A DNA stretch of 33,293 bases, taken from the NCBI GenBank assembly GCA_902783155.1, contig CACZPR010000013.1:1-33293 (forward strand), in the 5' to 3' direction. Shown here one piece after another: positions 14,776 through 23,355 of the stretch. Position 1 is the stretch's first letter, and every line of letters starts with the position of its first letter. The DNA is from an uncultured Spirochaetaceae bacterium (GTDB lineage: Bacteria > Spirochaetota > Spirochaetia > Treponematales > Treponemataceae). The position numbers and the translations under genes are program-made. The notes beneath the pieces are model-generated. The model was not told the origin of the DNA. It searched no databases and saw nothing but the letters and a program-made list of their open reading frames with translations.

Positions 14776-16971
14776 ATGAAAAGACTTTCGCTTGTTTCCA
14801 TTCTTACCTTCGCTCTGGTAAGCCAGATTTTTTCCGCGACATCGTTTTCAGTCCACGACATAGACAGCTCAAACAACCTGCTCTACTCCACCCGGCTTGA
14901 TTTTCCCGGAACATCCAGTTCCTCCTCCCTGTTTGAAATCCACCTTGAAAAAAATTCCGCGCAGGGCCGTCCATCGCTTTTGACATGCGTACCAGAAAAA
15001 ATGGAGCTGCTCTCCGGAAACGTGGTCCAGCTCAGGAACGCATTCGGAACCGCAAGATACAGCATGGACAGCGGAAAGCTGGTCTGGATTTACAGGAGCG
15101 ACGATTTTCCGGCAGGATGGTACGACAGCGTGAGACAGGCGGAAAGCCCCGACGGAAAATGGATTTGCCAGGAAGATTCGGAAGGCTCCCTTGTTTTGCT
15201 CCAGACAGCGACCGGCGTTCAGATTAAAATTCGGGGAAAGTCTTCGTCCAACGATTCTGTCCTTGTGAAATGGTCCGGCGACTCAAAATTCTTTTTGTAC
15301 GAAGAAAACGGGACAGTCTATTTTGCCTCATGCGATGCGGCCGTAAAAAAACTTCTTCCGCCACAATCAATGCGGAGGATTGGAAAGGGAAGCCTCGGAT
15401 GCGTCCAGTGGGTCGGCGAAAGACTCTACTATGCTTCGGGCGACATTCTCTACAGGATTGACGAGGGGGAGCTTTTCACACGCGGACTCTACTATGCGGT
15501 TCTTGGAAACGGAACACCGGTCGCACGTCTCTCAACAAATTTTGACACATTCCACGACAGTTTCTGGATAAGCCCGGACGGAAAATATCTTCTGTACGCG
15601 AGCGGAAAAAAGATTGCGATTCTCTATTCCATTCCAAAGGACTTTGGTTTTGCCTCCGCAAGAAAAATGGAAAGCCTGATTGGACTCTCAGGTTCCATAC
15701 TCGGCATGGACGTGATGTGGACTTCCGCCGACGTTCCCCTTCTGTGGATTGAAAACCTGAGCTACACAAAGGGAAAAAAATCAGCGTCGCTCTATTCGAT
15801 GGACAAAACATTTTCGCTGGTCGCAAGCTATGACGAGCCTGGAAGCATGTCGCTTTCCCCCGACGGAAAGATGGTCGCGTTCACAAGCGGAAAAAATCTT
15901 GAGACAAGAAAGATAGACGGATGGAAGCAGGTCGCAAAAGTTGAGGGCGAAAAAATTCTTTCGTTCAGGTGGCTCGATTCCAACACGATAATCGCTGGCG
16001 GGGAAAACAGTCTTTTCAGGTGGTCCGCAGAAAAAGGCGGCAAGTGGAAAAAGACCGTCCTCTATCTTTCATCGGTGAAGGCCGCAAGATGGGATGGAGA
16101 AAAAATCAACGCATGGATTGAAGGAGACGATACCCGGTATCAGTATAACGAAGAAAAAAATTCCTGGAGCGCAGCAGGAAGGTCAAATCCACCGGACTCA
16201 CCCGGATACGCATCGAACGGAAAATTCAGGGCGTACACAGCAGAATGTCCGAACCATCTTTTTGACGACGCGGTTTTTGTTCGCTCCCTGTCATCCCCTG
16301 CATTCACATATCCGCTGATTCCCGAGACCATGGAAGAAAAGAAAAGCCTCGGAAAAGTGTCAATAGTTTTTGACGCAACAGAAGGAAACGAAGGACTTGC
16401 GCAGGTTCTTTCCGTGCTGGAGGATTTCGGGATAAGGGGCACGTTCTTTATAAACGGAGAGTTCATAAGGCGATACCCCATGGAGACATGCCAGATTGTC
16501 GCAAGCGGAAGCAGATGTGCGTCCGGATTTTTCACAGCGGCTGACCTTCTTTCAAAAGACTTCGAGATTGACGCAGACTTTATACGCCGTGGACTTGCGA
16601 GAAACGAGGACGAATTTCTTGCGGCCACAGGAAAGGAACTCGACCTAATGTGGCATGCCCCGCACTACCGTTCAAACCAGATGATGATTGATGCGGGTGG
16701 GTCTACCGGGTATATGTATATAGACGCTTGGAACGAAATAAATGACAGGGTGTCATTTGAGGATTCAGTCTCCGACAAAAAAAGCAGATACCTTGGCGCG
16801 GACGAAATAATTTCACTCACCGCAGAAAACCTGCACGACGGCATGGTGATTTCGGTTGACGTTGGAAACATCCGTGGCAGCCGGTTCGACTATGTGTACG
16901 AAAAAATCCACGCGCTTATAAAGACCATACTCCTTGCGGGCTACGAAATTGTTCCTCCTGGAGGAAAATAA
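14776..16971 (+). CDS. Exported beta-propeller protein with C-terminal NodB-like domain
   Basis: A 731-residue protein with a signal peptide (residues 1-20). Residues about 25-510 look like a TolB/WD-type beta-propeller; SPDGK, the usual turn motif, occurs near residues 123, 266 and 360. Residues about 525-731 resemble a NodB polysaccharide deacetylase: SIVFDATEGN in place of TFDDGP, then GTFFINGEFIRRYP, and WHAPHYR in place of the RxPY motif. The metal-binding H-(S/T)-xx-H motif is missing: the aligned stretch reads CQIVASGSRCASG. The domain may therefore be inactive or use an altered site. GGAGGG precedes the ATG. It follows the LysM-M23 gene after a terminator. A role in envelope polysaccharide or peptidoglycan modification is inferred only from the domain and the neighbour. 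Confidence 0.72.
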   Translation: MKRLSLVSILTFALVSQIFSATSFSVHDIDSSNNLLYSTRLDFPGTSSSSSLFEIHLEKNSAQGRPSLLTCVPEKMELLSGNVVQLRNAFGTARYSMDSGKLVWIYRSDDFPAGWYDSVRQAESPDGKWICQEDSEGSLVLLQTATGVQIKIRGKSSSNDSVLVKWSGDSKFFLYEENGTVYFASCDAAVKKLLPPQSMRRIGKGSLGCVQWVGERLYYASGDILYRIDEGELFTRGLYYAVLGNGTPVARLSTNFDTFHDSFWISPDGKYLLYASGKKIAILYSIPKDFGFASARKMESLIGLSGSILGMDVMWTSADVPLLWIENLSYTKGKKSASLYSMDKTFSLVASYDEPGSMSLSPDGKMVAFTSGKNLETRKIDGWKQVAKVEGEKILSFRWLDSNTIIAGGENSLFRWSAEKGGKWKKTVLYLSSVKAARWDGEKINAWIEGDDTRYQYNEEKNSWSAAGRSNPPDSPGYASNGKFRAYTAECPNHLFDDAVFVRSLSSPAFTYPLIPETMEEKKSLGKVSIVFDATEGNEGLAQVLSVLEDFGIRGTFFINGEFIRRYPMETCQIVASGSRCASGFFTAADLLSKDFEIDADFIRRGLARNEDEFLAATGKELDLMWHAPHYRSNQMMIDAGGSTGYMYIDAWNEINDRVSFEDSVSDKKSRYLGADEIISLTAENLHDGMVISVDVGNIRGSRFDYVYEKIHALIKTILLAGYEIVPPGGK

Positions 16972-17003
16972 AAAACAATGGCAAAAAATATTTTCAATCC
17001 CTA

Positions 17004-17031
17004 TTGACTTGTTTTGTTAAAAGTGGATAAT
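17004..17031 (+). promoter_or_regulatory. Promoter of glnN
   Basis: TTGACT (17004-17009) and GATAAT (17026-17031) each match five of six consensus bases and are 16 bases apart. Transcription would start near 17038 and give a leader of about 85 bases that contains the hairpin at 17048-17089. Confidence 0.65.
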
Positions 17032-17047
17032 TGAAACCAACATCAAT

Positions 17048-17100
17048 GGCGATGTGAAATCAAGTTTTCTGACAGGATTTCACATCGCCTTTCTGTTTTT
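17048..17100 (+). terminator. Perfect 14-bp hairpin and T-rich tail in the glnN leader (attenuator or upstream terminator)
   Basis: GGCGATGTGAAATC (17048-17061) and GATTTCACATCGCC (17076-17089) pair perfectly around a 14-base loop. TTTCTGTTTTT (17090-17100) follows, as in an intrinsic terminator. It lies downstream of the predicted glnN promoter and 21 bases before the start codon. It either ends transcripts from the NodB-like gene, or attenuates glnN transcription, or both. No competing antiterminator stem was found by eye. Confidence 0.7.
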
Positions 17101-17121
17101 AAACAAAGAAAAAGGAGAATT

Positions 17122-19221
17122 ATGATGGCACCAACTAATGTACCGGAACTCTTTGGTTCCTATGTCTTCAACAAGCGCGTCATGAAAGACCGTCTTCCAA
17201 AGGAAACATTCAGGGCACTTAAAAAAACTTTGGATGAAGGTGTACCGCTGGACCTTGACGTTGCAAACCAGGTTGCACACGCAATGAAGGAATGGGCAAT
17301 TGAAAAAGGTGCCACGCACTACGCACACTGGTTCCAGCCGCTCACGGGAATCACAGCGGAAAAGCACGACGGATTTTTGAATCCAACCGACGATGGCGGA
17401 ATCCTTATGACGTTCAGCGGAAAGGAGCTTGTGAAGGGAGAACCCGACGCATCATCATTCCCATCCGGTGGAACCCGCGCTACATTCGAGGCACGCGGAT
17501 ACACAGTCTGGGACCCATCGGTCTATCCGTTTGTGAAGGAGCATACACTCTGCATTCCTACCGCATTCTGCTCATACACTGGCGAGGCTCTTGATAAAAA
17601 GACCCCTCTCCTCCGCTCCATGGAGGCGCTCAACAAACAGGGAATCAGAATCCTCAGACTCTTTGGAAACAACACGGCAAAAAGAATTTCAACGACCGTT
17701 GGACCGGAGCAGGAATATTTTATTGTTGACGAAAAACTTTACAACCAGAGAAAGGACCTCCGCATGACCGGACGCACATTGTTCGGCGCAAAACCCGCAA
17801 AGGGACAGGAGATGGACGACCAGTATTTCGCCGCGCTCAAATCAAGGATTGTCGAGTACATGGAGGATTTGAACGACACTCTCTGGAAATACGGAATCCT
17901 TGCGAAGACTGAACACAACGAGGTTGCGCCGGCCCAGCACGAGATGGCCCCAATCTTCTCGACAACAAACATTGCGGCGGACCAGAACCAGCTCACAATG
18001 GAAGTTATGAAAAAGGTTGCCCGCCGCCACGGACTTGTGTGCCTGCTCCATGAAAAACCTTTCGCCGGACTCAACGGAAGCGGAAAACACAACAACTGGT
18101 CAATGGCAACGGACGAGGGTGAGAATCTTCTGAACCCGGGCGACACTCCGGAAAAGAACGCACAGTTCATACTTTTTGTAACGGCAGTCGTGAAGGCTGT
18201 TGACGAATACCAGGACCTCCTGCGCATTTCGGTGGCATCCGCGAGCAACGACCACAGGCTTGGAGCAAACGAGGCCCCGCCAGCAATCATCTCAATCTTC
18301 ATGGGAGAGGAACTCCAGGCTGTCCTTGAGTCAATCAAGAACGGAACCCACTACGATGAAATCAGCAAGAAAAAGATGACCCTTGGCGTTGACGTGCTTC
18401 CTCCAATCCCCAAGGATTCCACCGACCGCAACAGGACAAGCCCGTTCGCTTTCACAGGAAACCGCTTTGAGTTCCGCTCTGTCGGTTCTTCGCTTTCAAT
18501 ATCAGGTCCAAACACGGTGCTTGACGGAATCGTGGCGTACACACTCAAAAAATTTGCGGACGAACTGGAGCCGGCCAAAAACTTTGACGAGGCACTTCAG
18601 GTTCTCGTAAAGAGGGAGCTAAACGCACACTGGAGAATTATCTTCAACGGAAACGGATACGACCCAAGCTGGATCAGCGAAGCAGAGTCACGTGGACTTA
18701 TGAACCTCAAGAATCTTCCGGAGGCGATGGAGCACTACATGGATCCGAAGAACATCAAACTGTTCACGGAGCTTGGAATCTACACGAAGAAGGAAATCGA
18801 GAGCCACTATGAAATCAAGCTGGAGAAATACTGCCAGGTTCTGAACATAGAGGTGCAGACCATGCTGGAGATGCTGAACAAGGACATTCTCCCGGCCGCG
18901 TTCAAGTATATGAGGGACGTAAGCAAGACTGTATCCAATCTTAAATCGGTGGTCCCAAGTGCAAAATGCGGTGCGGAGACGGAGCTGCTCAAAAAGCTGG
19001 ACGGTCTTGTGGACGAGCTTGCCGAAAAGACGGAGGAGCTTAACAGAAAGCACCTTGAGACAAAGCAGGCGGCAGACTATATGAGCGAGGCAAAGGCTTA
19101 CGCAAATGTCGTGATTCCAGCGATGGCGGAGACAAGGGCCGTAGCCGACCAAATTGAGGTACTTCTTGGCGAAGACTACAAGCCGTTCCCGTCATACGAG
19201 GATCTGCTTTTTAGAATCTAA
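17122..19221 (+). CDS. glnN: Glutamine synthetase, type III
   Basis: A 699-residue cytoplasmic enzyme making glutamine from glutamate, ammonia and ATP. Its length and motifs fit the GSIII family of Bacteroidetes, cyanobacteria and spirochaetes: FPSGGTRATFEARGYT near the start, GPEQEYF (metal ligands), EHNEVAPAQHEMAP, NGSGKHNNWS (ammonia/ATP site) and the arginine segment NRFEFRSVGSS. Two ATG codons stand in tandem at 17122 and 17125. GGAG at 17114-17117 is better spaced for the second, so the true protein may be one residue shorter. The gene is monocistronic, flanked by a promoter, a leader hairpin and a strong terminator. Unlike type I enzymes it has no adenylylation tyrosine motif that I can point to. 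Nitrogen control at the leader is a guess. Confidence 0.95.
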   Translation: MMAPTNVPELFGSYVFNKRVMKDRLPKETFRALKKTLDEGVPLDLDVANQVAHAMKEWAIEKGATHYAHWFQPLTGITAEKHDGFLNPTDDGGILMTFSGKELVKGEPDASSFPSGGTRATFEARGYTVWDPSVYPFVKEHTLCIPTAFCSYTGEALDKKTPLLRSMEALNKQGIRILRLFGNNTAKRISTTVGPEQEYFIVDEKLYNQRKDLRMTGRTLFGAKPAKGQEMDDQYFAALKSRIVEYMEDLNDTLWKYGILAKTEHNEVAPAQHEMAPIFSTTNIAADQNQLTMEVMKKVARRHGLVCLLHEKPFAGLNGSGKHNNWSMATDEGENLLNPGDTPEKNAQFILFVTAVVKAVDEYQDLLRISVASASNDHRLGANEAPPAIISIFMGEELQAVLESIKNGTHYDEISKKKMTLGVDVLPPIPKDSTDRNRTSPFAFTGNRFEFRSVGSSLSISGPNTVLDGIVAYTLKKFADELEPAKNFDEALQVLVKRELNAHWRIIFNGNGYDPSWISEAESRGLMNLKNLPEAMEHYMDPKNIKLFTELGIYTKKEIESHYEIKLEKYCQVLNIEVQTMLEMLNKDILPAAFKYMRDVSKTVSNLKSVVPSAKCGAETELLKKLDGLVDELAEKTEELNRKHLETKQAADYMSEAKAYANVVIPAMAETRAVADQIEVLLGEDYKPFPSYEDLLFRI

Positions 19222-19244
19222 GTAAATTAACTTAACCTTAAATT

Positions 19245-19289
19245 GGGCCGGGTTATGTCCAGAAATGGATTTTCCCGGTCCTTTTTTTT
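19245..19289 (+). terminator. Intrinsic terminator of glnN
   Basis: GGGCCGGG (19245-19252) pairs with CCCGGTCC (19274-19281) with one G-U pair, and the loop holds an inner CCA-GAAA-TGG mini-stem. Eight T follow. Confidence 0.85.
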
Positions 19290-19371
19290 ATACATTTTTC
19301 TTCTATAATAAAGAAGTAATTTTAAAGTGAAAATATTCCGAAAATAAGCGTAGATTTTCTCTACAACTGTC

Positions 19372-19398
19372 TTGACTACATCGCCTTAAAGTTATAAA
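19372..19398 (+). promoter_or_regulatory. Probable promoter of the M23 lipoprotein gene
   Basis: TTGACT (19372-19377) and TATAAA (19393-19398) match five of six consensus bases each, but the spacing is a short 15 bases. It predicts a leader of about 70 bases. Another TATAAT-like box near 19304 has no partner. A small GTAGA/TCTAC hairpin lies just upstream near 19350-19364. Confidence 0.4.
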
Positions 19399-19476
19399 AA
19401 GGGTTATCTCTATCCACAAATTGGACTTTGGAGATATTTGAGATTTGAAATTTTGATAAAAAATTGTGAGGGTGTC

Positions 19477-20451
19477 ATGAAACGCTTTTTTCTTTGTCTG
19501 GCTGTAACATTAACCTTTGTACTGACTGGCTGTGCGTCGCTCGGTACACTGGGGGCGGCAGGAAAAGAAAAAGAGGAGCCAATGCAGGAGGAGTTCATAA
19601 ATCCACTGAAGGAGGCCAAATTCTATCTGACATCCCAATTCGGTCCAAGGATTGACCCAATCTCCCGCGTTCCAAGCAACCACAACGGAATCGACATGGC
19701 GGCGGGGCCAGGAACACCGGTCTATGCAATAAAAAGCGGCGTGGTGGAAGTCTCCGGGTGGCATAACCAGTATGGAAACTACATAATCATCAGGCATGAG
19801 GGAAACTACAAGTCCCTGTATGCGCACATGAGCAAACTTATAGCCGAAAAGGGCGACAGGGTTGAGCAGGGAGAAAAAATCGGTCTGGTGGGGTCCACCG
19901 GCTACTCAACGGGCGCGCACCTTCATCTGACAATGTACAAAAATGGAAACCTGGTTGACCCGCTTACACTGGTCCTGAAGAACGAAGACTTTGAGGCTCT
20001 CCTCTATCCGGGACGCAAAATCGCAAAGATGAACCTGATTCACGAGACCAAATTCAAGCTCCAGAAATATCCAGTCGCATCAATAGATTTCGACATCTAC
20101 TACATAACGAAGGACCATTCCCTTGTGAACAACACAATCGTAAACTACACGGCGCATCTTGGGGAAGGAATAAAGGACTACACGCAGTTCTCCCTCTGTC
20201 TTGAGTGCAACGGCAAAAGATACGGACTTTCAGACATAAGCCTTCTGTACACCGAGACCGCCAACGATTCAAGTGTCAGCGCAAGCTACACATCGGTTCT
20301 TTCATCCTCGCAGATGGGAAACCTGTTCAACAACTGTACGGACAAGGATAAAATCTATCTGATAGCAAAATACGGCGGGGAAAAGGAACAAAAAATCTAT
20401 TCCAAAGAGTTCAACCAAAAATTCGCCGAAGCCCGTCACCATTTTAATTAA
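19477..20451 (+). CDS. M23 metallopeptidase lipoprotein
   Basis: A 324-residue predicted lipoprotein. The lipobox is L16-T17-G18-C19 after a hydrophobic signal segment. The M23 domain spans about residues 45-170 with its zinc ligands intact: H69 and D73 in HNGID, and HLH with H148 and H150. The C-terminal 150 residues match nothing I know and may be a beta-rich domain. The start at 19477 is chosen over an in-frame upstream codon at 19438 because GAGGG lies four bases before it and it places the signal peptide at the N-terminus. Function is probably cell-wall peptide cleavage from a membrane-tethered position. The M23 domain is a close paralogue of that in the LysM protein at 13510, with shared segments such as QFGPRIDPIS/KFGPRIDPIS and VGSTGYSTG. 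It is convergent with ftsH. Confidence 0.9.
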   Translation: MKRFFLCLAVTLTFVLTGCASLGTLGAAGKEKEEPMQEEFINPLKEAKFYLTSQFGPRIDPISRVPSNHNGIDMAAGPGTPVYAIKSGVVEVSGWHNQYGNYIIIRHEGNYKSLYAHMSKLIAEKGDRVEQGEKIGLVGSTGYSTGAHLHLTMYKNGNLVDPLTLVLKNEDFEALLYPGRKIAKMNLIHETKFKLQKYPVASIDFDIYYITKDHSLVNNTIVNYTAHLGEGIKDYTQFSLCLECNGKRYGLSDISLLYTETANDSSVSASYTSVLSSSQMGNLFNNCTDKDKIYLIAKYGGEKEQKIYSKEFNQKFAEARHHFN

Positions 20452-20477
20452 TTCAACATAAAAAAGCAAAATAAGTT

Positions 20478-20503
20478 TGGGGATTCTTAGTCAAGAATCC
20501 CCA
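20478..20503. terminator. Perfect 11-bp hairpin downstream of the M23 lipoprotein gene
   Basis: TGGGGATTCTT (20478-20488) and AAGAATCCCCA (20493-20503) pair perfectly around AGTC. The plus-strand tail TTGTTGTTA is a weak T-tract; the minus-strand tail is also T-rich. It probably acts as a shared terminator of the convergent lipoprotein and ftsH genes. Confidence 0.7.
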
Positions 20504-20543
20504 TTGTTGTTATAGTGAAACTAAAAAAACTATCATCACTATC

Positions 20544-20604
20544 TGAGTTTTTGCGTTTTTTTGCGAATCAAAAAATGGGAGCCTCGCGACCAAGCAAAAA
20601 CTCA
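20544..20604. repeat. 11-bp inverted repeat in the lipoprotein/ftsH intergenic region
   Basis: TGAGTTTTTGC (20544-20554) and GCAAAAACTCA (20594-20604) are perfect inverted copies 39 bases apart. The site sits between two other hairpins in the same 190-base gap. Function unknown; termination or transcript stabilisation are possible. Confidence 0.5.
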
Positions 20605-20609
20605 TAGGC

Positions 20610-20645
20610 AAATTGAAATACAACTGTCAAGTTGGATTTCAATTT
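20610..20645 (-). terminator. Hairpin over the ftsH stop codon
   Basis: AAATTGAAAT (20610-20619) pairs with ATTTCAATTT (20636-20645), and after one mismatch CAACT pairs with AGTTG around a four-base loop. The stem includes the ftsH stop codon. On the minus strand it is followed by TGCCTATGAGTTTTTGC, a modest T-rich tail, so it may help end or protect the ftsH transcript. Confidence 0.5.
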
Positions 20646-22696
20646 GTACTGGCGCTGGCATTTATATAATGCTCCTCATCCGCTTTTTTTCCGGCCTCGG
20701 CAGCAAGTTCTGTGCAGTGGCTTTCCGCCTTGATTATTTCCTCGAACTCCTTGCCTTCGACTGTCTCCTTTTCAAGAAGACGCTTTGCGATGTAGTCAAG
20801 AAGCTCCTTGTGTTTTCCAAGCAAATCAAGCACATGCGTATAGCGTTCATCCATCAGGCGGGCAATCTCGTCGTCTATATACTTCTGGGTGTCCTCGGAG
20901 AACTCACGCACAAGCTCCGGCTCCTGCGCACCAAATCCATAGCCGCGACCGGATTTTCCCAAAGTCACGTTGCGGAATTTGTCGCTCATTCCGTAGTCCG
21001 TAATCATGCTCTTGAAGATTGATGTGGCACGGGAAATATCGTTGGACGCTCCAGTGCTGATTTCTCCAAAAACAATCTGCTCGGCGGCACGTCCACCAAG
21101 GAGGACATCAACCTCACCGACAAGCTCGTTCCGGCTCTTAAGGAAGGACTCATCCTCGCTGCGGTGCATGGTATAGCCCAAAGCCCCAATTCCACGCGGG
21201 ATTATAGTAATCTTGTGAACCGGGTCGCTTCCTGGTGTGAATGCGGCAACAAGAGCATGTCCCGTCTCGTGGTATGCAACGATATGTCTCTCCTTTTCCT
21301 TGACGACACGGCTCTTTTTCTGTAGACCAATCTGGGTCTTCTCTATGGCTTCGTCAAAATCCTCGGAGATTACAAGTTTTCTTCCATTTCTTACGGCAAG
21401 AAGGGCTGCCTCGTTGACAATGTTCGCAAGATCCGCACCGGCAAGACCACTTGTGGCAAGAGCAAGCGCACTGAAATCAACGGACTGGTCAATCTTCACA
21501 TTCTTGGCATGGATTTTCAGAATCGCCTCACGACCCTTGACATCCGGCTTGTCAACAACAACCTGCCTGTCGAATCGACCCGGACGAAGAAGGGCTGGGT
21601 CCAGAACATCCGGACGGTTTGTGGCGGCAAGGATTATGAGTCCCTTTTCGTTGTCGAATCCGTCCATCTCAACAAGAAGCTGGTTCAGTGTCTGCTCACG
21701 CTCGTCGTTTCCACCAAGATTGTTCACACGGCTCTTACCGATTGCGTCCAGCTCGTCAATAAAGATAATGCATGGAGCCTTCTCACGTGCTGTGCGGAAC
21801 AAATCCCTAACGCGGGATGCACCGACACCGACAAACATTTCAACAAAATCCGAACCGGAAATTCTGAAAAAAGGAACACCGGCCTCACCGGCAACCGCAC
21901 GGGCAAGAAGGGTCTTACCGGTTCCAGGCGGTCCAACAAGAAGGACTCCCTTTGGAATCTTTCCACCGATGTCCGTATATTTTTTTGGCTGCTTAAGGAA
22001 ATCCACAACCTCGACAAGCTCTTCCTTTGCCTCGTCCTCTCCAGCAACATCATCAAAACGGGTCTTGACCTTTCCTTCGCTCACGGCCTTGGATTTTCCG
22101 CCCCCTACACCAAATACGGAGCCCATTCCACCAAGTCCACCTCCCATCTTCTTGAACATGACTATATAAATCACTACAAGTATAATCAATGGAAGGCAGT
22201 TCAAAAGGATCTGCAGGAAAACACCGCTCCTCTTGACCTCACGCGAATACGTCACTCCCTTTGTGTTCATAAAGGTAATGAACTCTTCGGTCAAAAATCC
22301 AACGGTCTTGTACTCAAGCCTGTCGCTGGTGCCAATCCCAAACAGTTTCAGAAATGCGTTCCCGCCCGTGGACAATGAGTCCGGCTGTCCGTTGCTCTTG
22401 TAGCCAATAAAATAGGTGTCCCCTACAACAACAGTGTCGATGTCGCCCCGGTCAATCATCTGGCGGAAATCGGAAAAGTCTATCGTCTCATCTCCACGTG
22501 CGGATGACAGCGCCCGGTTGAGTATAAGGAGAGTCGCCACAATAAAGACGAACACGGCAAGCAGCGGGATTGGATTTATCTTCTTGGGTCCGCCCCCTTT
22601 CTTTTTGTCTCCATCGTCTTGGTCGGTTGATAGCTTGAAAAAGCTGTACGGATCGTTAGGGTCACGGTCATTTTTTTTATCGTCTTTGTCGCTCAT
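20639..22696 (-). CDS. ftsH: ATP-dependent zinc metalloprotease FtsH
   Basis: A 685-residue membrane-bound AAA+ protease that degrades misassembled membrane proteins and some soluble regulators. Two membrane helices (about 43-61 and 159-181) enclose an extracytoplasmic domain. The AAA module shows Walker A GPPGTGKT (255-262), Walker [12 protein letters not shown] (310-320), and the second region of homology ending RPGRFDR. The M41 zinc site is HETGH (476-480). The cytoplasmic N-terminus of about 40 residues is long and highly charged ([12 protein letters not shown]), longer than in E. coli. It stands alone on the minus strand, downstream of the fliS/flgN-like pair but separated from it by a terminator. 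Its -10 box is 10 bases from the ATG. Confidence 0.96.
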   Translation of the reverse strand: MSDKDDKKNDRDPNDPYSFFKLSTDQDDGDKKKGGGPKKINPIPLLAVFVFIVATLLILNRALSSARGDETIDFSDFRQMIDRGDIDTVVVGDTYFIGYKSNGQPDSLSTGGNAFLKLFGIGTSDRLEYKTVGFLTEEFITFMNTKGVTYSREVKRSGVFLQILLNCLPLIILVVIYIVMFKKMGGGLGGMGSVFGVGGGKSKAVSEGKVKTRFDDVAGEDEAKEELVEVVDFLKQPKKYTDIGGKIPKGVLLVGPPGTGKTLLARAVAGEAGVPFFRISGSDFVEMFVGVGASRVRDLFRTAREKAPCIIFIDELDAIGKSRVNNLGGNDEREQTLNQLLVEMDGFDNEKGLIILAATNRPDVLDPALLRPGRFDRQVVVDKPDVKGREAILKIHAKNVKIDQSVDFSALALATSGLAGADLANIVNEAALLAVRNGRKLVISEDFDEAIEKTQIGLQKKSRVVKEKERHIVAYHETGHALVAAFTPGSDPVHKITIIPRGIGALGYTMHRSEDESFLKSRNELVGEVDVLLGGRAAEQIVFGEISTGASNDISRATSIFKSMITDYGMSDKFRNVTLGKSGRGYGFGAQEPELVREFSEDTQKYIDDEIARLMDERYTHVLDLLGKHKELLDYIAKRLLEKETVEGKEFEEIIKAESHCTELAAEAGKKADEEHYINASASTN

Positions 22697-22706
22697 AAAT
22701 TCCTCT

Positions 22707-22712
22707 ATTATA
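22707..22712 (-). promoter_or_regulatory. -10 element of ftsH, implying a very short leader
   Basis: On the minus strand a perfect TATAAT (22712-22707) ends 10 bases before the ATG (22696). The start of transcription would fall three or four bases before the ATG, so the AGAGGA between them would mostly not be in the mRNA. No clear -35 box was found. Confidence 0.5.
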
Positions 22713-22793
22713 AATATATGGAATTACTTCATTTTAGTCCACAAAAAAATTTGCAAATTTGAGGTACAGAATGTGGTTATTTTATGGAAGAAA

Positions 22794-22820
22794 CTGATTA
22801 ATGCTTCGTGTATTAATCAG
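22794..22820 (-). terminator. Terminator of the fliS/flgN-like operon
   Basis: CTGATTAAT (22794-22802) and ATTAATCAG (22812-22820) form a perfect 9-bp stem. On the minus strand TTTCTT follows. It lies just past the stop codon of the FlgN-like gene. Confidence 0.7.
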
Positions 22821-22827
22821 CGGTTCC

Positions 22828-23316
22828 TTAGGCCTCGACCTGTATGAAGTTTCCCGAATCCACGTCCGCATAGATTGACTGTCTGGAGCGGTAGGGATTT
22901 TTCAGGGTGACAATCTGTTCGCGAATCTCGCCCATCTGGACCTTTATCAGCTCGCGGTTTCTTTCGTTCTGCGCTATAACCTGGGTCTGGAGGTTCGCAA
23001 GGTCTGACTGCAGCTTCTCGATGGGAACAATGTCTGCCGGGCTGTAGGTGGATGCGGAGGACTTAACGTCAAGGTAGAGCTTCCTCATGGGGACTATGAC
23101 TTTCTGGAGCGAGTCTATTCCCTCGACAATCTGGTTTTCAAGCTCGGAGTGCGCCAAAAGTGCGTCGGCGTTCTGTCCGCCAATCTCATCCTCCTGCATC
23201 TCCAGAATCCTGAGGTATTCCTGGAAGCGGCTCCTCTGTTTTTCAAGAAGCGCCCTGAATCTTTTTACAATTGCGACCCTTTCCGCCAGTTCCTCCTGGC
23301 TCAAAATTTCGTTCAT
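22828..23316 (-). CDS. FlgN-like flagellar export chaperone candidate
   Basis: A 162-residue, highly helical, charged protein with long heptad-like stretches (for example VAIVKRFRALLEKQRSRFQEYLRILEMQ and LQSDLANLQTQVIAQNERNREL). It has no signal peptide or membrane segment. Size, coiled-coil character and position right after fliS fit FlgN, the cytoplasmic chaperone of hook-associated proteins, but sequence similarity is too low to be sure. I place the start at ATG 23316 because GGAGG lies eight bases before it. A GTG six bases further upstream is too close to that site. It is 39 bases downstream of fliS on the same strand and followed by a terminator. The C-terminus carries the conserved-looking NPYRSRQSIYADVDSGNF. 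Confidence 0.5.
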   Translation of the reverse strand: MNEILSQEELAERVAIVKRFRALLEKQRSRFQEYLRILEMQEDEIGGQNADALLAHSELENQIVEGIDSLQKVIVPMRKLYLDVKSSASTYSPADIVPIEKLQSDLANLQTQVIAQNERNRELIKVQMGEIREQIVTLKNPYRSRQSIYADVDSGNFIQVEA

Positions 23317-23355
23317 CCCCACTTCCTCCCAAAAAGTTTTGAAGACGCATCCATG

